A DNA stretch of 64,000 nucleotides from the NCBI RefSeq assembly GCF_900188165.1, contig NZ_FZOS01000014.1, positions 29,321-93,320 of the forward strand, given 5' to 3'. Position numbers and translations under genes: made by a program. The stretch comes from Edaphosphingomonas laterariae. GTDB lineage: Bacteria > Pseudomonadota > Alphaproteobacteria > Sphingomonadales > Sphingomonadaceae. The notes beneath the pieces are model-generated. The model saw only the letters and a list, made by a program, of their open reading frames with translations. It had not been told where the DNA came from and did no database searches. How positions within the stretch are numbered: position 1 is the first letter of the stretch; each line of letters starts with the position of its first letter. This document shows positions 11,874 through 21,311 of this stretch, piece by piece.

Positions 11874-13856
11874 TCAGGCGTCGATCGCGGCTTCGTCCAT
11901 CTGCGCGGCGTTCGCCTGAATGAAGGCGAATCGGTGCTCGGGATTCTTGCCCATCAGCCGATCGACAAGGTCGCGCACGCTTTGGCGCTCCTCATATTCC
12001 TGCGGCAGCACGACTCGCGTCATGCTCCGCTTGGCCGGGTCCATCGTGGTTTCGCGCAGCTGCTGGGGGTTCATTTCGCCCAGACCCTTGAAGCGGCTGA
12101 CCTCGACCTTCTTGCCCTTGAACTCGGTCGCTTCCAGCTCCGCGCGATGGGCATCGTCGCGCGCATAGGCGCTCTTGGTGCCCGCCGTCAGGCGATAGAG
12201 CGGCGGCTGGGCGAGATAGAGATGCCCGCGCCGGACGACCTCCGCCATCTCCTGAAAGAAGAAGGTCATCAGCAAGGTCGCGATATGCGCGCCATCCACG
12301 TCGGCGTCGCTCATCACCACGATGCGCTCATAACGCAGCAGATCGGGGTTGCACTTCTCGCGCACGCCACAGCCCAGTGCCTGAATGAGATCCGCGATTT
12401 CCTGATTGGCGAGGATCTTGGCCGATGACGCGGAGGCAACATTGAGGATCTTGCCCCGGATCGGCAGGATCGCCTGCGTCTTGCGATCGCGCGCCTGCTT
12501 GGCCGAACCGCCGGCCGAATCGCCTTCGACGATGAACAATTCGGTGCCGGCCGGATCATCATTGGCGCAATCGGTGAGCTTGCCCGGCAAACGCAGCTTG
12601 CGCCCGGCGGTCGCCGTCTTGCGCTTCACCTCGCGCTCGGCCTTGCGGCGCAGGCGCTCGTCCATGCGATCGAGCACATAGCCGAGCAGCGCCTTGCCGC
12701 GCTCCATATTGTCGGCAAGGAAATGGTCGAAATGGTCGCGCACCGCCTTTTCAACCAGTCCGGCCGCCTCGGGGCTGGTCAGGCGATCCTTGGTCTGGCT
12801 CTGGAATTGCGGATCGCGGATGAAGACCGAAAGCATCAGCTCCGATCCCGTCATCACGTCGTCCGCCGTCAGATCCTTGGCCTTTTTCTGGCCGACGAGA
12901 TCGGCAAAGGCGCGCATGCCCTTCACCAACCCGGAACGCAGGCCGTTTTCATGCGTGCCGCCATCGGGCGTCGGGATGGTGTTGCAATAATAGGAATAGC
13001 TGCCGTCCGACCATAATGGCCAGGCGACCGCCCATTCGACCGAGCCCTGCGCGTTCGGGAAATCCTGCTTGCCCGAAAAGAAGTTGGCGGTCGCGCATTC
13101 GCGGCCGGCAATCTGTTCCTGCAGATGATCGGCCAGGCCGCCCGGAAACTGGAACACCGCTTCGGCCGGCGTGTCGTCGCCGATCAGCGACGGATCGCAG
13201 CGCCAGCGGATTTCGACGCCAGCATAAAGATAGGCCTTGGACCGCGCGAGCCGATAGAGCCGCCCCGGCCGGAAATGCGCCGCCGCGCCGAAGATATCCG
13301 GGTCAGGGATGAAGGAGACGCTTGTGCCGCGCCGATTGGGCGCCGCGCCCACCACCTCCAGCTTCGACGTCGGATGCCCGCGCGAAAATGTCTGGCGGAA
13401 AAGTTCGCGATTGCGCGCCACTTCCACCACCGTATCGGTGGAAAGCGCGTTGACCACGCTAACGCCCACGCCGTGCAGGCCGCCGCTGGTGGCATAGGCC
13501 TTGTCGCTGAACTTACCGCCCGAATGCAGCGTCGTCAGGATCACTTCCAGCGCCGACTTGTCCGGGAATTTCGGATGCGGGTCGACAGGGATGCCGCGGC
13601 CATTGTCGGCGATGGTGATGCGGTTGCCCGCCGCCAGTGTCACTTCGATCCGCGTGGCATGGCCGGCAACGGCCTCGTCCATCGCATTGTCGAGCACTTC
13701 GGCGGCAAGGTGATGGAAGGCGCGCTCGTCCGTGCCGCCGATATACATGCCCGGCCGGCGCCGGACAGGCTCCAGCCCCTCCAGCACCTCGATCGCCGAG
13801 GCGTCGTAATTTCCGGAGCTGGTGGACGGGGTGGAAGCGAAGAGATCGTCAGCCAT
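11874..13856 (-). CDS. parE: DNA topoisomerase IV subunit B
   Basis: A 660-residue ATPase subunit of topoisomerase IV, which decatenates daughter chromosomes. Visible features are EGLEPVRRRPGMYIGG, the ATP-site DNGRGIP, GGLHGVGVSVVNALS in the GHKL domain, and the TOPRIM motif EGDSAGGSAKQARDRKTQA with DADVDGAHI. The length and the EGLEPVRRRPGMYIGGTDE block fit ParE better than GyrB, which is usually about 800 residues. ParC is not in the window. It is transcribed toward the TCA operon with a 271-bp gap. Confidence 0.95.
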   Translation of the reverse strand: MADDLFASTPSTSSGNYDASAIEVLEGLEPVRRRPGMYIGGTDERAFHHLAAEVLDNAMDEAVAGHATRIEVTLAAGNRITIADNGRGIPVDPHPKFPDKSALEVILTTLHSGGKFSDKAYATSGGLHGVGVSVVNALSTDTVVEVARNRELFRQTFSRGHPTSKLEVVGAAPNRRGTSVSFIPDPDIFGAAAHFRPGRLYRLARSKAYLYAGVEIRWRCDPSLIGDDTPAEAVFQFPGGLADHLQEQIAGRECATANFFSGKQDFPNAQGSVEWAVAWPLWSDGSYSYYCNTIPTPDGGTHENGLRSGLVKGMRAFADLVGQKKAKDLTADDVMTGSELMLSVFIRDPQFQSQTKDRLTSPEAAGLVEKAVRDHFDHFLADNMERGKALLGYVLDRMDERLRRKAEREVKRKTATAGRKLRLPGKLTDCANDDPAGTELFIVEGDSAGGSAKQARDRKTQAILPIRGKILNVASASSAKILANQEIADLIQALGCGVREKCNPDLLRYERIVVMSDADVDGAHIATLLMTFFFQEMAEVVRRGHLYLAQPPLYRLTAGTKSAYARDDAHRAELEATEFKGKKVEVSRFKGLGEMNPQQLRETTMDPAKRSMTRVVLPQEYEERQSVRDLVDRLMGKNPEHRFAFIQANAAQMDEAAIDA

Positions 13857-14031
13857 GGCGGAACGTATAGGGGGTGGTTCGATGCTCGACCAGCCCCGCC
13901 AACGCCGGCGATGCGATCATATCGCGATGGAGCGCGATTTGACGGCCGATGCAATCATCGGCCGGCCCGGAAATCGCGGCATGACAAAATGATAGAAGGG
14001 CTTATCCGATGCGACGGGATCGGAAACCGCC

Positions 14032-14598
14032 TCAATCGCCCAGCTTGTCGAGCTTGGCCTGCAGGCCGGCAAGCTGCGCCTTCAGCACGGCCAGCTCATC
14101 ATCCCGCGAAGCGGCCGGGGCCGCCGTGTTGCCATCGTCCGCCGGGCCATTCTTCTTCGGCTGGAAGGCGCTGGCCGCCGCCTCGAACATGTCCATGTTG
14201 CGCTTGGCAAGCTCCGCGAACGGGCCGCCGGCAAACGCCCCTTCCATCGCCTGGCGGAACTGCGTCTGGTTGCGGCGGAAGGCATCCATCGACGCTTCCA
14301 GATATTGCGGCACCATCGACTGCATGGAATCGCCGTACATCGAAATCAGCTGGCGCAGGAAATTCACCGGCAGCATTGTCTGCCCGCGATTTTCCTCCTC
14401 CATGATGATCTGGGTGAGGACGTTGTGGGTGATGTCTTCTTCCGACTTGGCGTCGATCACCTTGAAATCACGGCCTTCGCGCGTCATCTGGGCCAGATGG
14501 TCGAGCGTGATGTAGCTCGACGTCTCGGTATTATAGAGCCGACGATTGGCGTATTTTTTGATGATGACCGTGCCCGAACCGCCCGAAGCTTTCCCCAT
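14032..14598 (-). CDS. phaR: Polyhydroxyalkanoate synthesis repressor PhaR
   Basis: A 188-residue PHB/PHA granule-associated repressor. The N-terminal DNA-binding domain has the hallmark IIKKYANRRLYNTE and the second conserved block is LPVNFLRQLISMYG. A C-terminal helical tail (ELAVLKAQLAGLQAKLDKL) looks like a coiled coil for oligomerisation. By family knowledge it binds polymer granules and phasin or phaR promoters. The ATG at 14596-14598 begins MGKASGG; the open frame continues upstream but into the divergent neighbour. It is divergent from the PHA-synthase-like gene. Confidence 0.93.
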   Translation of the reverse strand: MGKASGGSGTVIIKKYANRRLYNTETSSYITLDHLAQMTREGRDFKVIDAKSEEDITHNVLTQIIMEEENRGQTMLPVNFLRQLISMYGDSMQSMVPQYLEASMDAFRRNQTQFRQAMEGAFAGGPFAELAKRNMDMFEAAASAFQPKKNGPADDGNTAAPAASRDDELAVLKAQLAGLQAKLDKLGD

Positions 14599-14689
14599 CG
14601 ACGCGCCCTTTCCCGAAGTTTGCGGCAGCGTAGCATCTTTTCTTGACGCACCGCAACACAGGCCGCGCCCCCTGCCCCTGTTCCTGGAC

Positions 14690-15682
14690 ATGCTGCGCAG
14701 CGAAACCGCGGAAAACCCCGATCGCCTGCGCGCCGCGCTGGTCGGCCTGCGCCGCTATCAATCCGCGCCGCGCACCGCGCGGCCGCCTGAAATGCCGGTG
14801 GTGGCCAAAGCCGGCCGCGCCATGCTGCGCGATTATGGCGGATCGGGTGCGGTGACGGTGTTCGTCCCCTCGCTGATCAACCCGCCCCATGTGCTCGATC
14901 TGTCGCCGCAAAACTCGTTGCTGCGCTGGCTTGCCGCACAAGGAACGCGGCCCTTGCTGCTCGACTGGGGGCACCCCGGCGAAACCGACCGCAACATGGA
15001 TATGGGCGGCCATGTCGAAGAACTGCTGGTCCCGCTGCTGGAACAGATTGGCGAACCCGCCGCGCTGGCCGGTTACTGCCTGGGCGGCACCATCGCCCTC
15101 GCCGCGGCAACGATCTACCCGGTAAGGGCGCTCGCGCTGATTGCGGCGCCGTGGCATTTCAGCGGCTTTCCCGATGCCGCCCGCCGCGATCTCGCCGGGC
15201 TGTGGCAGGCGGTGGAACCCACCGCACAGGCGCTGGGCGTCCTGCCGATGGAAGCCCTGCAGGCGAGCTTCTGGCGCCTCGACCCCGCGCGCACGATCCG
15301 CAAGTTCGAGGATTTCGGCCGACTGGCCGATGGCGATCCGCGCATCGATGCGTTCATCGCGCTCGAAGACTGGGCGAATGACGGCCCGCCCCTTACCCTT
15401 GCCGCCGGCCGTCAATTGCTGGTCGATCTGTTCGGTGCCGACATCACCGGCCAGGGCAAATGGACGGTCGCCGGCCGCCCCGTCGATCCAGCGGCGACCG
15501 CCTGCCCCGTGCTCGACATCGCGTCGCTCACCGATCGCATCGTGCCCGCCGCCAGTGCCGCCGGCATAGGCGAATCGCTTCCGCTCAACCTCGGCCATGT
15601 CGGCATGATCGTGGGCAGCCGTGGCCGGAACGCGCTGTGGGAGCCGCTCGCACGCTGGCTTTCGCAACCGCGAAAGAGGTGA
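14690..15682 (+). CDS. PHA-synthase-like alpha/beta hydrolase (start uncertain)
   Basis: At least 330 residues of an alpha/beta hydrolase resembling a shortened class of polyhydroxyalkanoate synthase. The lipase-like box is GYCLGG with candidate nucleophile Cys130, as in PhaC. Candidate partners are Asp282 in SLTDRIVP and His303 in NLGHVGM. It lacks the long N-terminal region of classical PhaC (about 560-600 residues). The first in-frame ATG outside phaR is at 14690, yet the sequence RPRPLPLFL just upstream in frame looks like coding sequence with no ATG, GTG or TTG. The start may be non-canonical, or a small indel may have shifted it. Divergent from phaR and followed by an acetyl-CoA acetyltransferase, so a PHA role is likely. 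Confidence 0.75.
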   Translation: MLRSETAENPDRLRAALVGLRRYQSAPRTARPPEMPVVAKAGRAMLRDYGGSGAVTVFVPSLINPPHVLDLSPQNSLLRWLAAQGTRPLLLDWGHPGETDRNMDMGGHVEELLVPLLEQIGEPAALAGYCLGGTIALAAATIYPVRALALIAAPWHFSGFPDAARRDLAGLWQAVEPTAQALGVLPMEALQASFWRLDPARTIRKFEDFGRLADGDPRIDAFIALEDWANDGPPLTLAAGRQLLVDLFGADITGQGKWTVAGRPVDPAATACPVLDIASLTDRIVPAASAAGIGESLPLNLGHVGMIVGSRGRNALWEPLARWLSQPRKR

Positions 15683-15745
15683 TAGTCGCGCTGCCGAAAG
15701 ATCACCGAGAAGAATAAGCATCATCGTTCGCACAGGAGCTCCGTC

Positions 15746-16918
15746 ATGACCGACGTCGTCATCACCGCCGCAAAGCGCACGCCCGTGGGCAGCTTTCTCG
15801 GCGCCTTCGCCAGCACGCCCGCGCATGAGCTTGGTCGCATCGCGATCGAAGCCGCGCTCGCCCAGGCCGGTGTCGATGCCGCGGATGTCGACGAAGTGAT
15901 CCTCGGGCAGGTGCTGGCCACCGGGCAGGGCCAGAATCCGGCGCGGCAGGCGGCCGTGAACGCGGGCATCCCCGTCGAAAAGACCGCTGTCGGCATCAAC
16001 CAGCTTTGCGGTTCGGGGCTGCGCGCCGTGGCGCTTGCTGCGCAGGCCGTCCGCCTCGGCGATGCGAAGATCGTCGTCGCCGGCGGGCAGGAGAATATGT
16101 CGCTCGCCCCGCACGGCCAGTATCTGCGCGCCGGCACCAAGATGGGCGCGGTCAGCTTCTACGATACGATGCTGCACGATGGCCTGACGGATGCCTTCAA
16201 CAATTATCATATGGGCGTCACCGCCGAAAATCTGGCCGAGAAGTACCAGGTCACCCGCGCCGAGCAGGACACCTTCGCTGTGCGCAGCCAGAACCGCGCC
16301 GAAAAGGCCCGCGCCGACGGCCGCTTCAAGGACGAGATCGTTCCCGTCACCGTCAAGGGCCGCAAGGGCGACACCATCGTCGCTGACGACGAATATATCC
16401 GCGCCGGCGCCACGCTGGATGCGCTGCAGACCCTGAAGCCCGCGTTCAAGAAGGACGGCAGCGTCACCGCCGGCAACGCCAGCGGCATCAACGACGGCGC
16501 GGCCGCCGTGGTCGTCATGTCGGCCGATGAAGCCGCGAAGCGCGGTGCCAAGGTGCTCGGCAAGATCGTGTCCTGGGCCACCTGCGGCGTCGATCCCGCG
16601 ATCATGGGTATCGGCCCCGCGCCGGCCAGCCGCATCGCGCTGGAAAAGGCGGGCTGGACGCTCGCCGACGTCGATCTGATCGAAGCGAACGAAGCCTTCG
16701 CCGCGCAGTCGCTGTCGGTCGGCAAGGAACTCGGCTGGGATGCCGAGAAGGTCAACGTCAATGGCGGCGCGATCGCCATCGGCCACCCGATCGGCGCCAG
16801 CGGCGCCCGCGTGCTGACCACGCTGCTCTACGAAATGGAAAAGCGCGACGCCAAGAAGGGCCTCGTCACCCTGTGCATCGGCGGCGGCATGGGCATCGCC
16901 ATGTGCATCGAACGGTAA
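15746..16918 (+). CDS. phaA: Acetyl-CoA acetyltransferase
   Basis: A 390-residue biosynthetic-type thiolase that condenses two acetyl-CoA to acetoacetyl-CoA. All three catalytic residues are visible: Cys88 in NQLCGSG, His347 in IGHPIGASG and Cys377 in [17 protein letters not shown] is the usual central block. A clear AGGAG ribosome site lies about eight bases before the ATG at 15746. Placement after a PhaC-like gene and phaR supports a role in PHA precursor supply; the acetoacetyl-CoA reductase PhaB is not in the window. It could equally serve as AtoB in degradation. Confidence 0.93.
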   Translation: MTDVVITAAKRTPVGSFLGAFASTPAHELGRIAIEAALAQAGVDAADVDEVILGQVLATGQGQNPARQAAVNAGIPVEKTAVGINQLCGSGLRAVALAAQAVRLGDAKIVVAGGQENMSLAPHGQYLRAGTKMGAVSFYDTMLHDGLTDAFNNYHMGVTAENLAEKYQVTRAEQDTFAVRSQNRAEKARADGRFKDEIVPVTVKGRKGDTIVADDEYIRAGATLDALQTLKPAFKKDGSVTAGNASGINDGAAAVVVMSADEAAKRGAKVLGKIVSWATCGVDPAIMGIGPAPASRIALEKAGWTLADVDLIEANEAFAAQSLSVGKELGWDAEKVNVNGGAIAIGHPIGASGARVLTTLLYEMEKRDAKKGLVTLCIGGGMGIAMCIER

Positions 16919-16932
16919 GCAAATGATTCTGC

Positions 16933-16961
16933 GCAGGCCGCGTCCACCGGATGCGGCCTGC
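16933..16961. terminator. Hairpin between convergent phaA and mlaF
   Basis: GCAGGCCGC (16933-16941) and GCGGCCTGC (16953-16961) form a perfect 9-bp stem with an 11-nt loop, 14 bp after the phaA stop. No T-tract follows, so termination efficiency is uncertain. Confidence 0.5.
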
Positions 16962-17017
16962 CTCTCAAGCCCCCTGCACCTCAAGTCCGGCGCAATATCG
17001 CCGGGGCAATGTCAGCT

Positions 17018-17776
17018 TTAGCGGATAGGCCCGTCGGCGCGCCCCTGGACGAACTGGTCCACATAAGGGTTGCCGGATTCATAGAGCTGGTCGCGCGGGC
17101 CGCACCAGATGATCTCGCCCTGATACAGCATCGCCACGCGGTGCGCGATCTTGCGGGCCGACGCCATGTCGTGGGTGATCGTCACCGCCGTCGCGCCCAG
17201 ATCCTCGACAAGGCTGGTGATCAGATCGTTGATCACGTCGGCGCGGATCGGGTCCAGCCCCGTCGTGGGTTCGTCGAAGAAGATGATCTCCGGCCGGGGC
17301 GCGATCGCGCGGGCCAGCGCCACGCGCTTCTGCATGCCGCCGGAAAGCTCGCTCGGCCGCAGGTTGAGCACTTGCCGGCCCAGCCCCACCTTCTCCAGAT
17401 TTTCTTCCGCGATCGCCTTCATCCGGGCCGCGCTGCGGTTGCGGCCCCGCGTCAGTGCGAAGGTCACGTTGCGCCACACCGGCAGGGAATCGAACAAAGC
17501 CCCGCCCTGGAACAGCATGCCGAACTTGGCCCGCACGCGCGCCATGTCGCGCTCGCTCAACCGCGTGATGTCCTCGCCATCGATGCGGATCGATCCGGCG
17601 TCGGGGCGGATCAGGCCAAGGATGCATTTCAGCATCACCGATTTGCCGCTGCCGGACTGGCCGATCACGGTCAGCGATTCGCCCGGCGCGATCGCCAGCG
17701 ACACGCCGTCGAGCACGCGGTTCGCGCCGAAGGCCTTGCTCAGCCCGTCAAGCTCGATCTTGGGAACGGCGCTCAT
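17018..17776 (-). CDS. mlaF: ABC transporter ATP-binding protein (MlaF-like)
   Basis: A 252-residue ATPase of the Mla lipid-transport family. Walker A is GQSGSGKS (39-46), the Q-loop region is KFGMLFQGGALFDSLPVW, the signature is LSGGMQKR and Walker B is IIFFDEPTTGLDP. The GALFDSLPVWRNV block is characteristic of MlaF rather than general ABC exporters. The ATG at 17774-17776 overlaps the mlaE stop by 4 bp. The rest of a retrograde phospholipid system (MlaD substrate-binding protein, MlaC) would be expected next but is not found here; the adjacent gene is convergent. Confidence 0.92.
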   Translation of the reverse strand: MSAVPKIELDGLSKAFGANRVLDGVSLAIAPGESLTVIGQSGSGKSVMLKCILGLIRPDAGSIRIDGEDITRLSERDMARVRAKFGMLFQGGALFDSLPVWRNVTFALTRGRNRSAARMKAIAEENLEKVGLGRQVLNLRPSELSGGMQKRVALARAIAPRPEIIFFDEPTTGLDPIRADVINDLITSLVEDLGATAVTITHDMASARKIAHRVAMLYQGEIIWCGPRDQLYESGNPYVDQFVQGRADGPIR

Positions 17777-18573
17777 CCGAACGCCATCACGGTGATCAGC
17801 AGGTTGGAAACGAGGATCAGGATGAACGCGCTCACCACCGCGTCGCGCGTCGCCTCGCCCACGCCGGCCGCGCCGCCACCGGCCCGGAAGCCGTGATAGC
17901 AGCCCATCAGCGCGATGAAGAAACCGAACACTCCGGCCTTCACCAGCGCCATGCCGAAATCGCTCCACTCCAGGAACTGGCGCGTCACCCGCAGATAGCC
18001 GGTGGCGTTGAATCCCAGCTTGTAGACGGCGATCAGATAGCCGCCGAAAATACCGATGGCATTGGCCACCAGCACCATCAGCGGCAACGCGATCACGCAG
18101 GCCAGCAATCGCGGGGCGATCAGATAGCGATAGGGATCGGTGCGCAGCGTCGTCAGCGCGTCCAGCTGCTCGGTCACGCGCATGGTGCCCAGCTCGGCCG
18201 CCATCGCCGATGACACGCGCCCCGCCACCATCAGGCCCACCAGCACCGGCCCCAGTTCACGGACGATGCCGATCACCACGATCGCCGGAACCGTCGATGT
18301 CGCGTTGAAGCGCGTGCCGGCGGTAAAGGTCTGCTGCGCCAATGCGGCGCCGGTGAAAACCGCGGTCAGGCCGACAACCGGAAGCGAAAACCAGCCGATA
18401 TGGGCAAGCTGTTCGAACAGCTTGTTCGGATAATAAGGCGGGGTCAGCCCGCGCCGCAGCGTCTGGACGCCGAACAATGCGGTGCGGCCGACGGCGGCAA
18501 GCCAGCCGACCGCGATCCGCCCGATGGCGGCGAACAACGCTATGATCGGCCCGGCCGGGGAAGAATTTGTCAT
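17773..18573 (-). CDS. mlaE: ABC transporter permease (MlaE-like)
   Basis: A 266-residue MlaE-family permease with about five or six hydrophobic segments and the conserved block ELGTMRVTEQLDAL typical of the family. A second landmark is VARVISS-like GRVSSAMAAELG. It pairs with MlaF to move phospholipids between membranes, by family knowledge. Its ATG (18571-18573) overlaps the alanine racemase stop codon as ATGA, so all three genes alr-mlaE-mlaF are translationally coupled. An upstream TTG is less likely. Confidence 0.92.
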   Translation of the reverse strand: MTNSSPAGPIIALFAAIGRIAVGWLAAVGRTALFGVQTLRRGLTPPYYPNKLFEQLAHIGWFSLPVVGLTAVFTGAALAQQTFTAGTRFNATSTVPAIVVIGIVRELGPVLVGLMVAGRVSSAMAAELGTMRVTEQLDALTTLRTDPYRYLIAPRLLACVIALPLMVLVANAIGIFGGYLIAVYKLGFNATGYLRVTRQFLEWSDFGMALVKAGVFGFFIALMGCYHGFRAGGGAAGVGEATRDAVVSAFILILVSNLLITVMAFG

Positions 18574-19622
18574 AACCAGCAACGCTGATAGCGGCGGCCG
18601 AGCGATGTCAGCAACTCATATTGCGACAATCCCGTGACCGCAGAAACGGATGGCAGGTCGTAGGCGATCTCCAGCCAGTCGCCTTCAGCCAGATCGGGCG
18701 CGCTGGTGACGTCCACCGCCAGCAGGTCCATCGAAACCCGGCCGAGCACCGGGCACGCCACATCGCCGGCCAGCGCCTGCCCCCGCCCTTCGCCGAACGC
18801 CCGCAAATAGCCGTCGGCATAGCCAATGTTCAGGATCGCCACGCGCGCCGCCGCCGGCGTGGTATAGATCGCGCCATAGCCCACCGCCCCGCCCTGCGGC
18901 ACGATGCGGATCTGCAGGATCTGCGCATGGGGGCGGACGACCTTGCGGATATACCCTTCGGCGCCCGGCGCGGGGATACCGCCATAAAGGCCAAGGCCGG
19001 GCCGCGTCAGGCCGAAGGCGTAACGCTGCCCCAGGCAGATGCCCGCGGAATTGGCGAGGCTGTAGCGCCGCGCGGGCACGGCCGCCTTGACGCTGCGGAA
19101 GGTGAAGAGCTGCTGCTCGTTCATCGGATGGCCGGGCTCGTCGGCGCAGGCCAGGTGGCTCAGCAGCGTATCGATTTCCAACCCGTCGAGCACGCCGGAT
19201 CGCGCCTCTTCCGGGCTCAGGCCGAGCCGGTTCATGCCGGTATCGATCATCACGTCGCAGGCCCGGCCCGGCGCCGTCGCCTTCCACCGCGCCACCATCG
19301 CCGCGCTGTTCAGCACCGGCCGCGCGCTGCTGGCGATCGCCGCCGGAACGTCCGCCTCGCGCAGGCCGTGCAACACCGATAGCGACAAGCCGTCGGGCAA
19401 CGGCCCCAGCGCCGCCGCTTCCGCCCAGGTGGCGACGAAGAAGTCGCGGCAGCCCGCCTCGGCCAGCCGGCGCACCACTTCGCGCGCGCCCAGCCCATAG
19501 CCGTCCGCTTTTACCGCCGCTCCGCACAGAGCACGGCCGCTCGCCTCCGCAAACCAGCGCCAGTTGGCGACAAGGGCGGCGGTATCGAGGTCGAGGCGAA
19601 GCGGGAGATCAGGCGCAGTCAC
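18570..19622 (-). CDS. alr: Alanine racemase
   Basis: A 350-residue PLP enzyme making D-alanine for peptidoglycan. The PLP lysine is Lys38 in AAVKADGYG. The second catalytic base, a tyrosine, is in the GYGAIY segment near residues 249-253. The conserved RPGLGLYG and GRVSMDLLAVDV blocks are present. No ATG exists near the conserved N-terminus, so the GTG at 19620-19622 (VTAPDLPLRLDLD) is used; an upstream start would run into atypical sequence. Overlaps mlaE by 4 bp, joining cell-wall and outer-membrane lipid functions in one transcript. Confidence 0.92.
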   Translation of the reverse strand: MTAPDLPLRLDLDTAALVANWRWFAEASGRALCGAAVKADGYGLGAREVVRRLAEAGCRDFFVATWAEAAALGPLPDGLSLSVLHGLREADVPAAIASSARPVLNSAAMVARWKATAPGRACDVMIDTGMNRLGLSPEEARSGVLDGLEIDTLLSHLACADEPGHPMNEQQLFTFRSVKAAVPARRYSLANSAGICLGQRYAFGLTRPGLGLYGGIPAPGAEGYIRKVVRPHAQILQIRIVPQGGAVGYGAIYTTPAAARVAILNIGYADGYLRAFGEGRGQALAGDVACPVLGRVSMDLLAVDVTSAPDLAEGDWLEIAYDLPSVSAVTGLSQYELLTSLGRRYQRCWL

Positions 19623-19674
19623 GGCCAAGCCGATAGGCAGGCGCAGGGCCAAGGGCAACCATGTCGTGGCGCGA

Positions 19675-19950
19675 TCAGATCTCGTATTCGATCTGCCACT
19701 CCGGCTCGTTCCACGCCATCGGCCGGGATTCGCGCGCACGCGGGCTCGGCTGGCGCGCCGCCATCTGGGCGTGGAGCCGCTTCACCGCATTGCTGCCGGT
19801 GCGCACGCAAAAGGCCGGCACCACCGCATGAACCAGACAGGCGATGCCGCTTGTCACCATCGTCACCCCGAACCGGGAAGCGACGCCGAAATGCTCGAAA
19901 TAGCTTTCGTTGACGCTGCGTGGATGGGCAAGGAACAGGCGATCGAACAT
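19675..19950 (-). CDS. DUF6356-like small protein
   Basis: A 91-residue protein with FLAHPRSVNESYFEHFGVASRFG at the N-terminus (split here only as a landmark region, residues 5-27), one hydrophobic segment (about 29-52, TSGIACLVHAVVPAFCV) and an acidic C-terminus. It resembles the DUF6356 family common in sphingomonads and relatives. No biochemical function is known to me. It lies 52 bp upstream of alr on the same strand and may be the first gene of the alr-mlaEF transcript. The ATG at 19948-19950 was chosen because conserved sequence starts directly there. Confidence 0.8.
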   Translation of the reverse strand: MFDRLFLAHPRSVNESYFEHFGVASRFGVTMVTSGIACLVHAVVPAFCVRTGSNAVKRLHAQMAARQPSPRARESRPMAWNEPEWQIEYEI

Positions 19951-20108
19951 GACGACTCCGTAACGCGGATGATCGGGCTTGGGCGCCCTAATGCCATGGC
20001 AAGGCCCGCCGGTCGACCTTGGCGGCGCGGGATGTGACAAAGCGCACGCGCCAAACGCGCCGAATTAGGCTATGCACGCGGCTTCATCCGTCGAGCCGAG
20101 AGGGCGTG

Positions 20109-21299
20109 ATGACCGCAAGCGACGCCGCCGCCACCGCACCTGACGCCGCCATCGGGCCAGTCCGCCAGAGCGAGATCTATCTTGCCGGCCGGTTGCCGGA
20201 ACCGCCGGTCGATCCCGATGCGCTGCGCGCCGCCGCCGAAGCCGCCCTCCCCGAAGCCGCCTTCGCCTATATCGATGGCGGCGCGGGCACCGGATCGACC
20301 ATGGCCGAAAACCGCCACGCGCTCGATCGCTGGCGGATCGTGCCCCGGATGCTGGCCAGCGCGGAACAGCGCCATAGCGGCGTCGATCTGTTCGGCCGCG
20401 CCTTGCGCTCGCCCCTGCTCCTCGCGCCGATCGGCGTTCAGGAACTGGCGCATGCCGATGGCGATCTCGCCACCGCGCGCGCCGCCGCCACCGAACAGGT
20501 GCCGATGATATTTTCCAACCAGGCGTCGGTGCCGATGGAAGAAACCGCCGAAGCCATGGGCGACGCACCCCGCTGGTTCCAGCTCTATTGGAGCCGATCG
20601 GACGATCTGATCGCCAGCCTGATCGCGCGCGCGGAGGACGCGGGGTGCGACGCGATCGTCGTCACGCTCGATACCCCGCTGCTCGGCTGGCGCAACCGCG
20701 ATCTCGATCTCGCGTCGCTGCCCTTCCTTCACGCCAAGGGCATCGCCCAATATCTGTCCGATCCCGTGTTCCGCGCGATGTTGAGCGATCCGCCGGAGGA
20801 CGATCCGATGGCAGCGATTGCCCGCTTCCTGGCGATCTACACCAATCCCGCGATCGGCTGGGCGGACCTTCCTGCGCTGTGCGCGCGATGCCGGCTGCCG
20901 GTGCTGGTGAAAGGCATTCTCGATCCCGCCGACGCCGAACGCGCGATCGACGCCGGGGTCGACGGCATTATCGTGTCCAATCATGGCGGGCGGCAGGTGG
21001 ATGGCGCGGTCGGCGCCGCCGATGCGCTGGAACGGATCGTCGCCGCCGTCGGCACCAATGTGCCCATATTGTTCGATAGCGGCATCCGCAGCGGGGCGGA
21101 CATGTTCCGCGCCCTGGCGCTGGGCGCGCGCGCCGTGCTGATCGGCCGCCCCTATATCTACGGGCTGGCGGTTGCGGGTGAAGCCGGCGTCCGCGCCGTG
21201 ATCCGCAACCTGCTCGCCGAATTCGATCTGACGATGGCGCTGGCAGGCTGCCGCACCATCGCCGAGATCGACCGCAGCCGGATCATCCGCAGGGAATGA
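20109..21299 (+). CDS. FMN-dependent alpha-hydroxy-acid oxidase (lactate 2-monooxygenase-like)
   Basis: A 396-residue TIM-barrel flavoenzyme of the lactate oxidase / glycolate oxidase superfamily. The active-site base His292 and substrate-binding Arg295 are in SNHGGRQVDG, and the FMN-contacting Lys268 is in VLVKGI. FDSGIRSG and LGARAVLIGRPY form the phosphate-binding end of the barrel. The long loop between the barrel segments resembles lactate 2-monooxygenases. A GAGAGG ribosome site precedes the ATG at 20109 by six bases. It oxidises a 2-hydroxy acid with oxygen or a quinone; the exact substrate is not determined. Stands alone, divergent from DUF6356 and convergent with the SDR. Confidence 0.88.
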   Translation: MTASDAAATAPDAAIGPVRQSEIYLAGRLPEPPVDPDALRAAAEAALPEAAFAYIDGGAGTGSTMAENRHALDRWRIVPRMLASAEQRHSGVDLFGRALRSPLLLAPIGVQELAHADGDLATARAAATEQVPMIFSNQASVPMEETAEAMGDAPRWFQLYWSRSDDLIASLIARAEDAGCDAIVVTLDTPLLGWRNRDLDLASLPFLHAKGIAQYLSDPVFRAMLSDPPEDDPMAAIARFLAIYTNPAIGWADLPALCARCRLPVLVKGILDPADAERAIDAGVDGIIVSNHGGRQVDGAVGAADALERIVAAVGTNVPILFDSGIRSGADMFRALALGARAVLIGRPYIYGLAVAGEAGVRAVIRNLLAEFDLTMALAGCRTIAEIDRSRIIRRE

Positions 21300-21311
21300 T
21301 CCAGCCCGGCA

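Noticed and set aside
14531..16984. An 817-codon open frame on the minus strand
   Set aside because: Antisense of phaA and the PhaC-like gene, whose active-site motifs are unmistakable.
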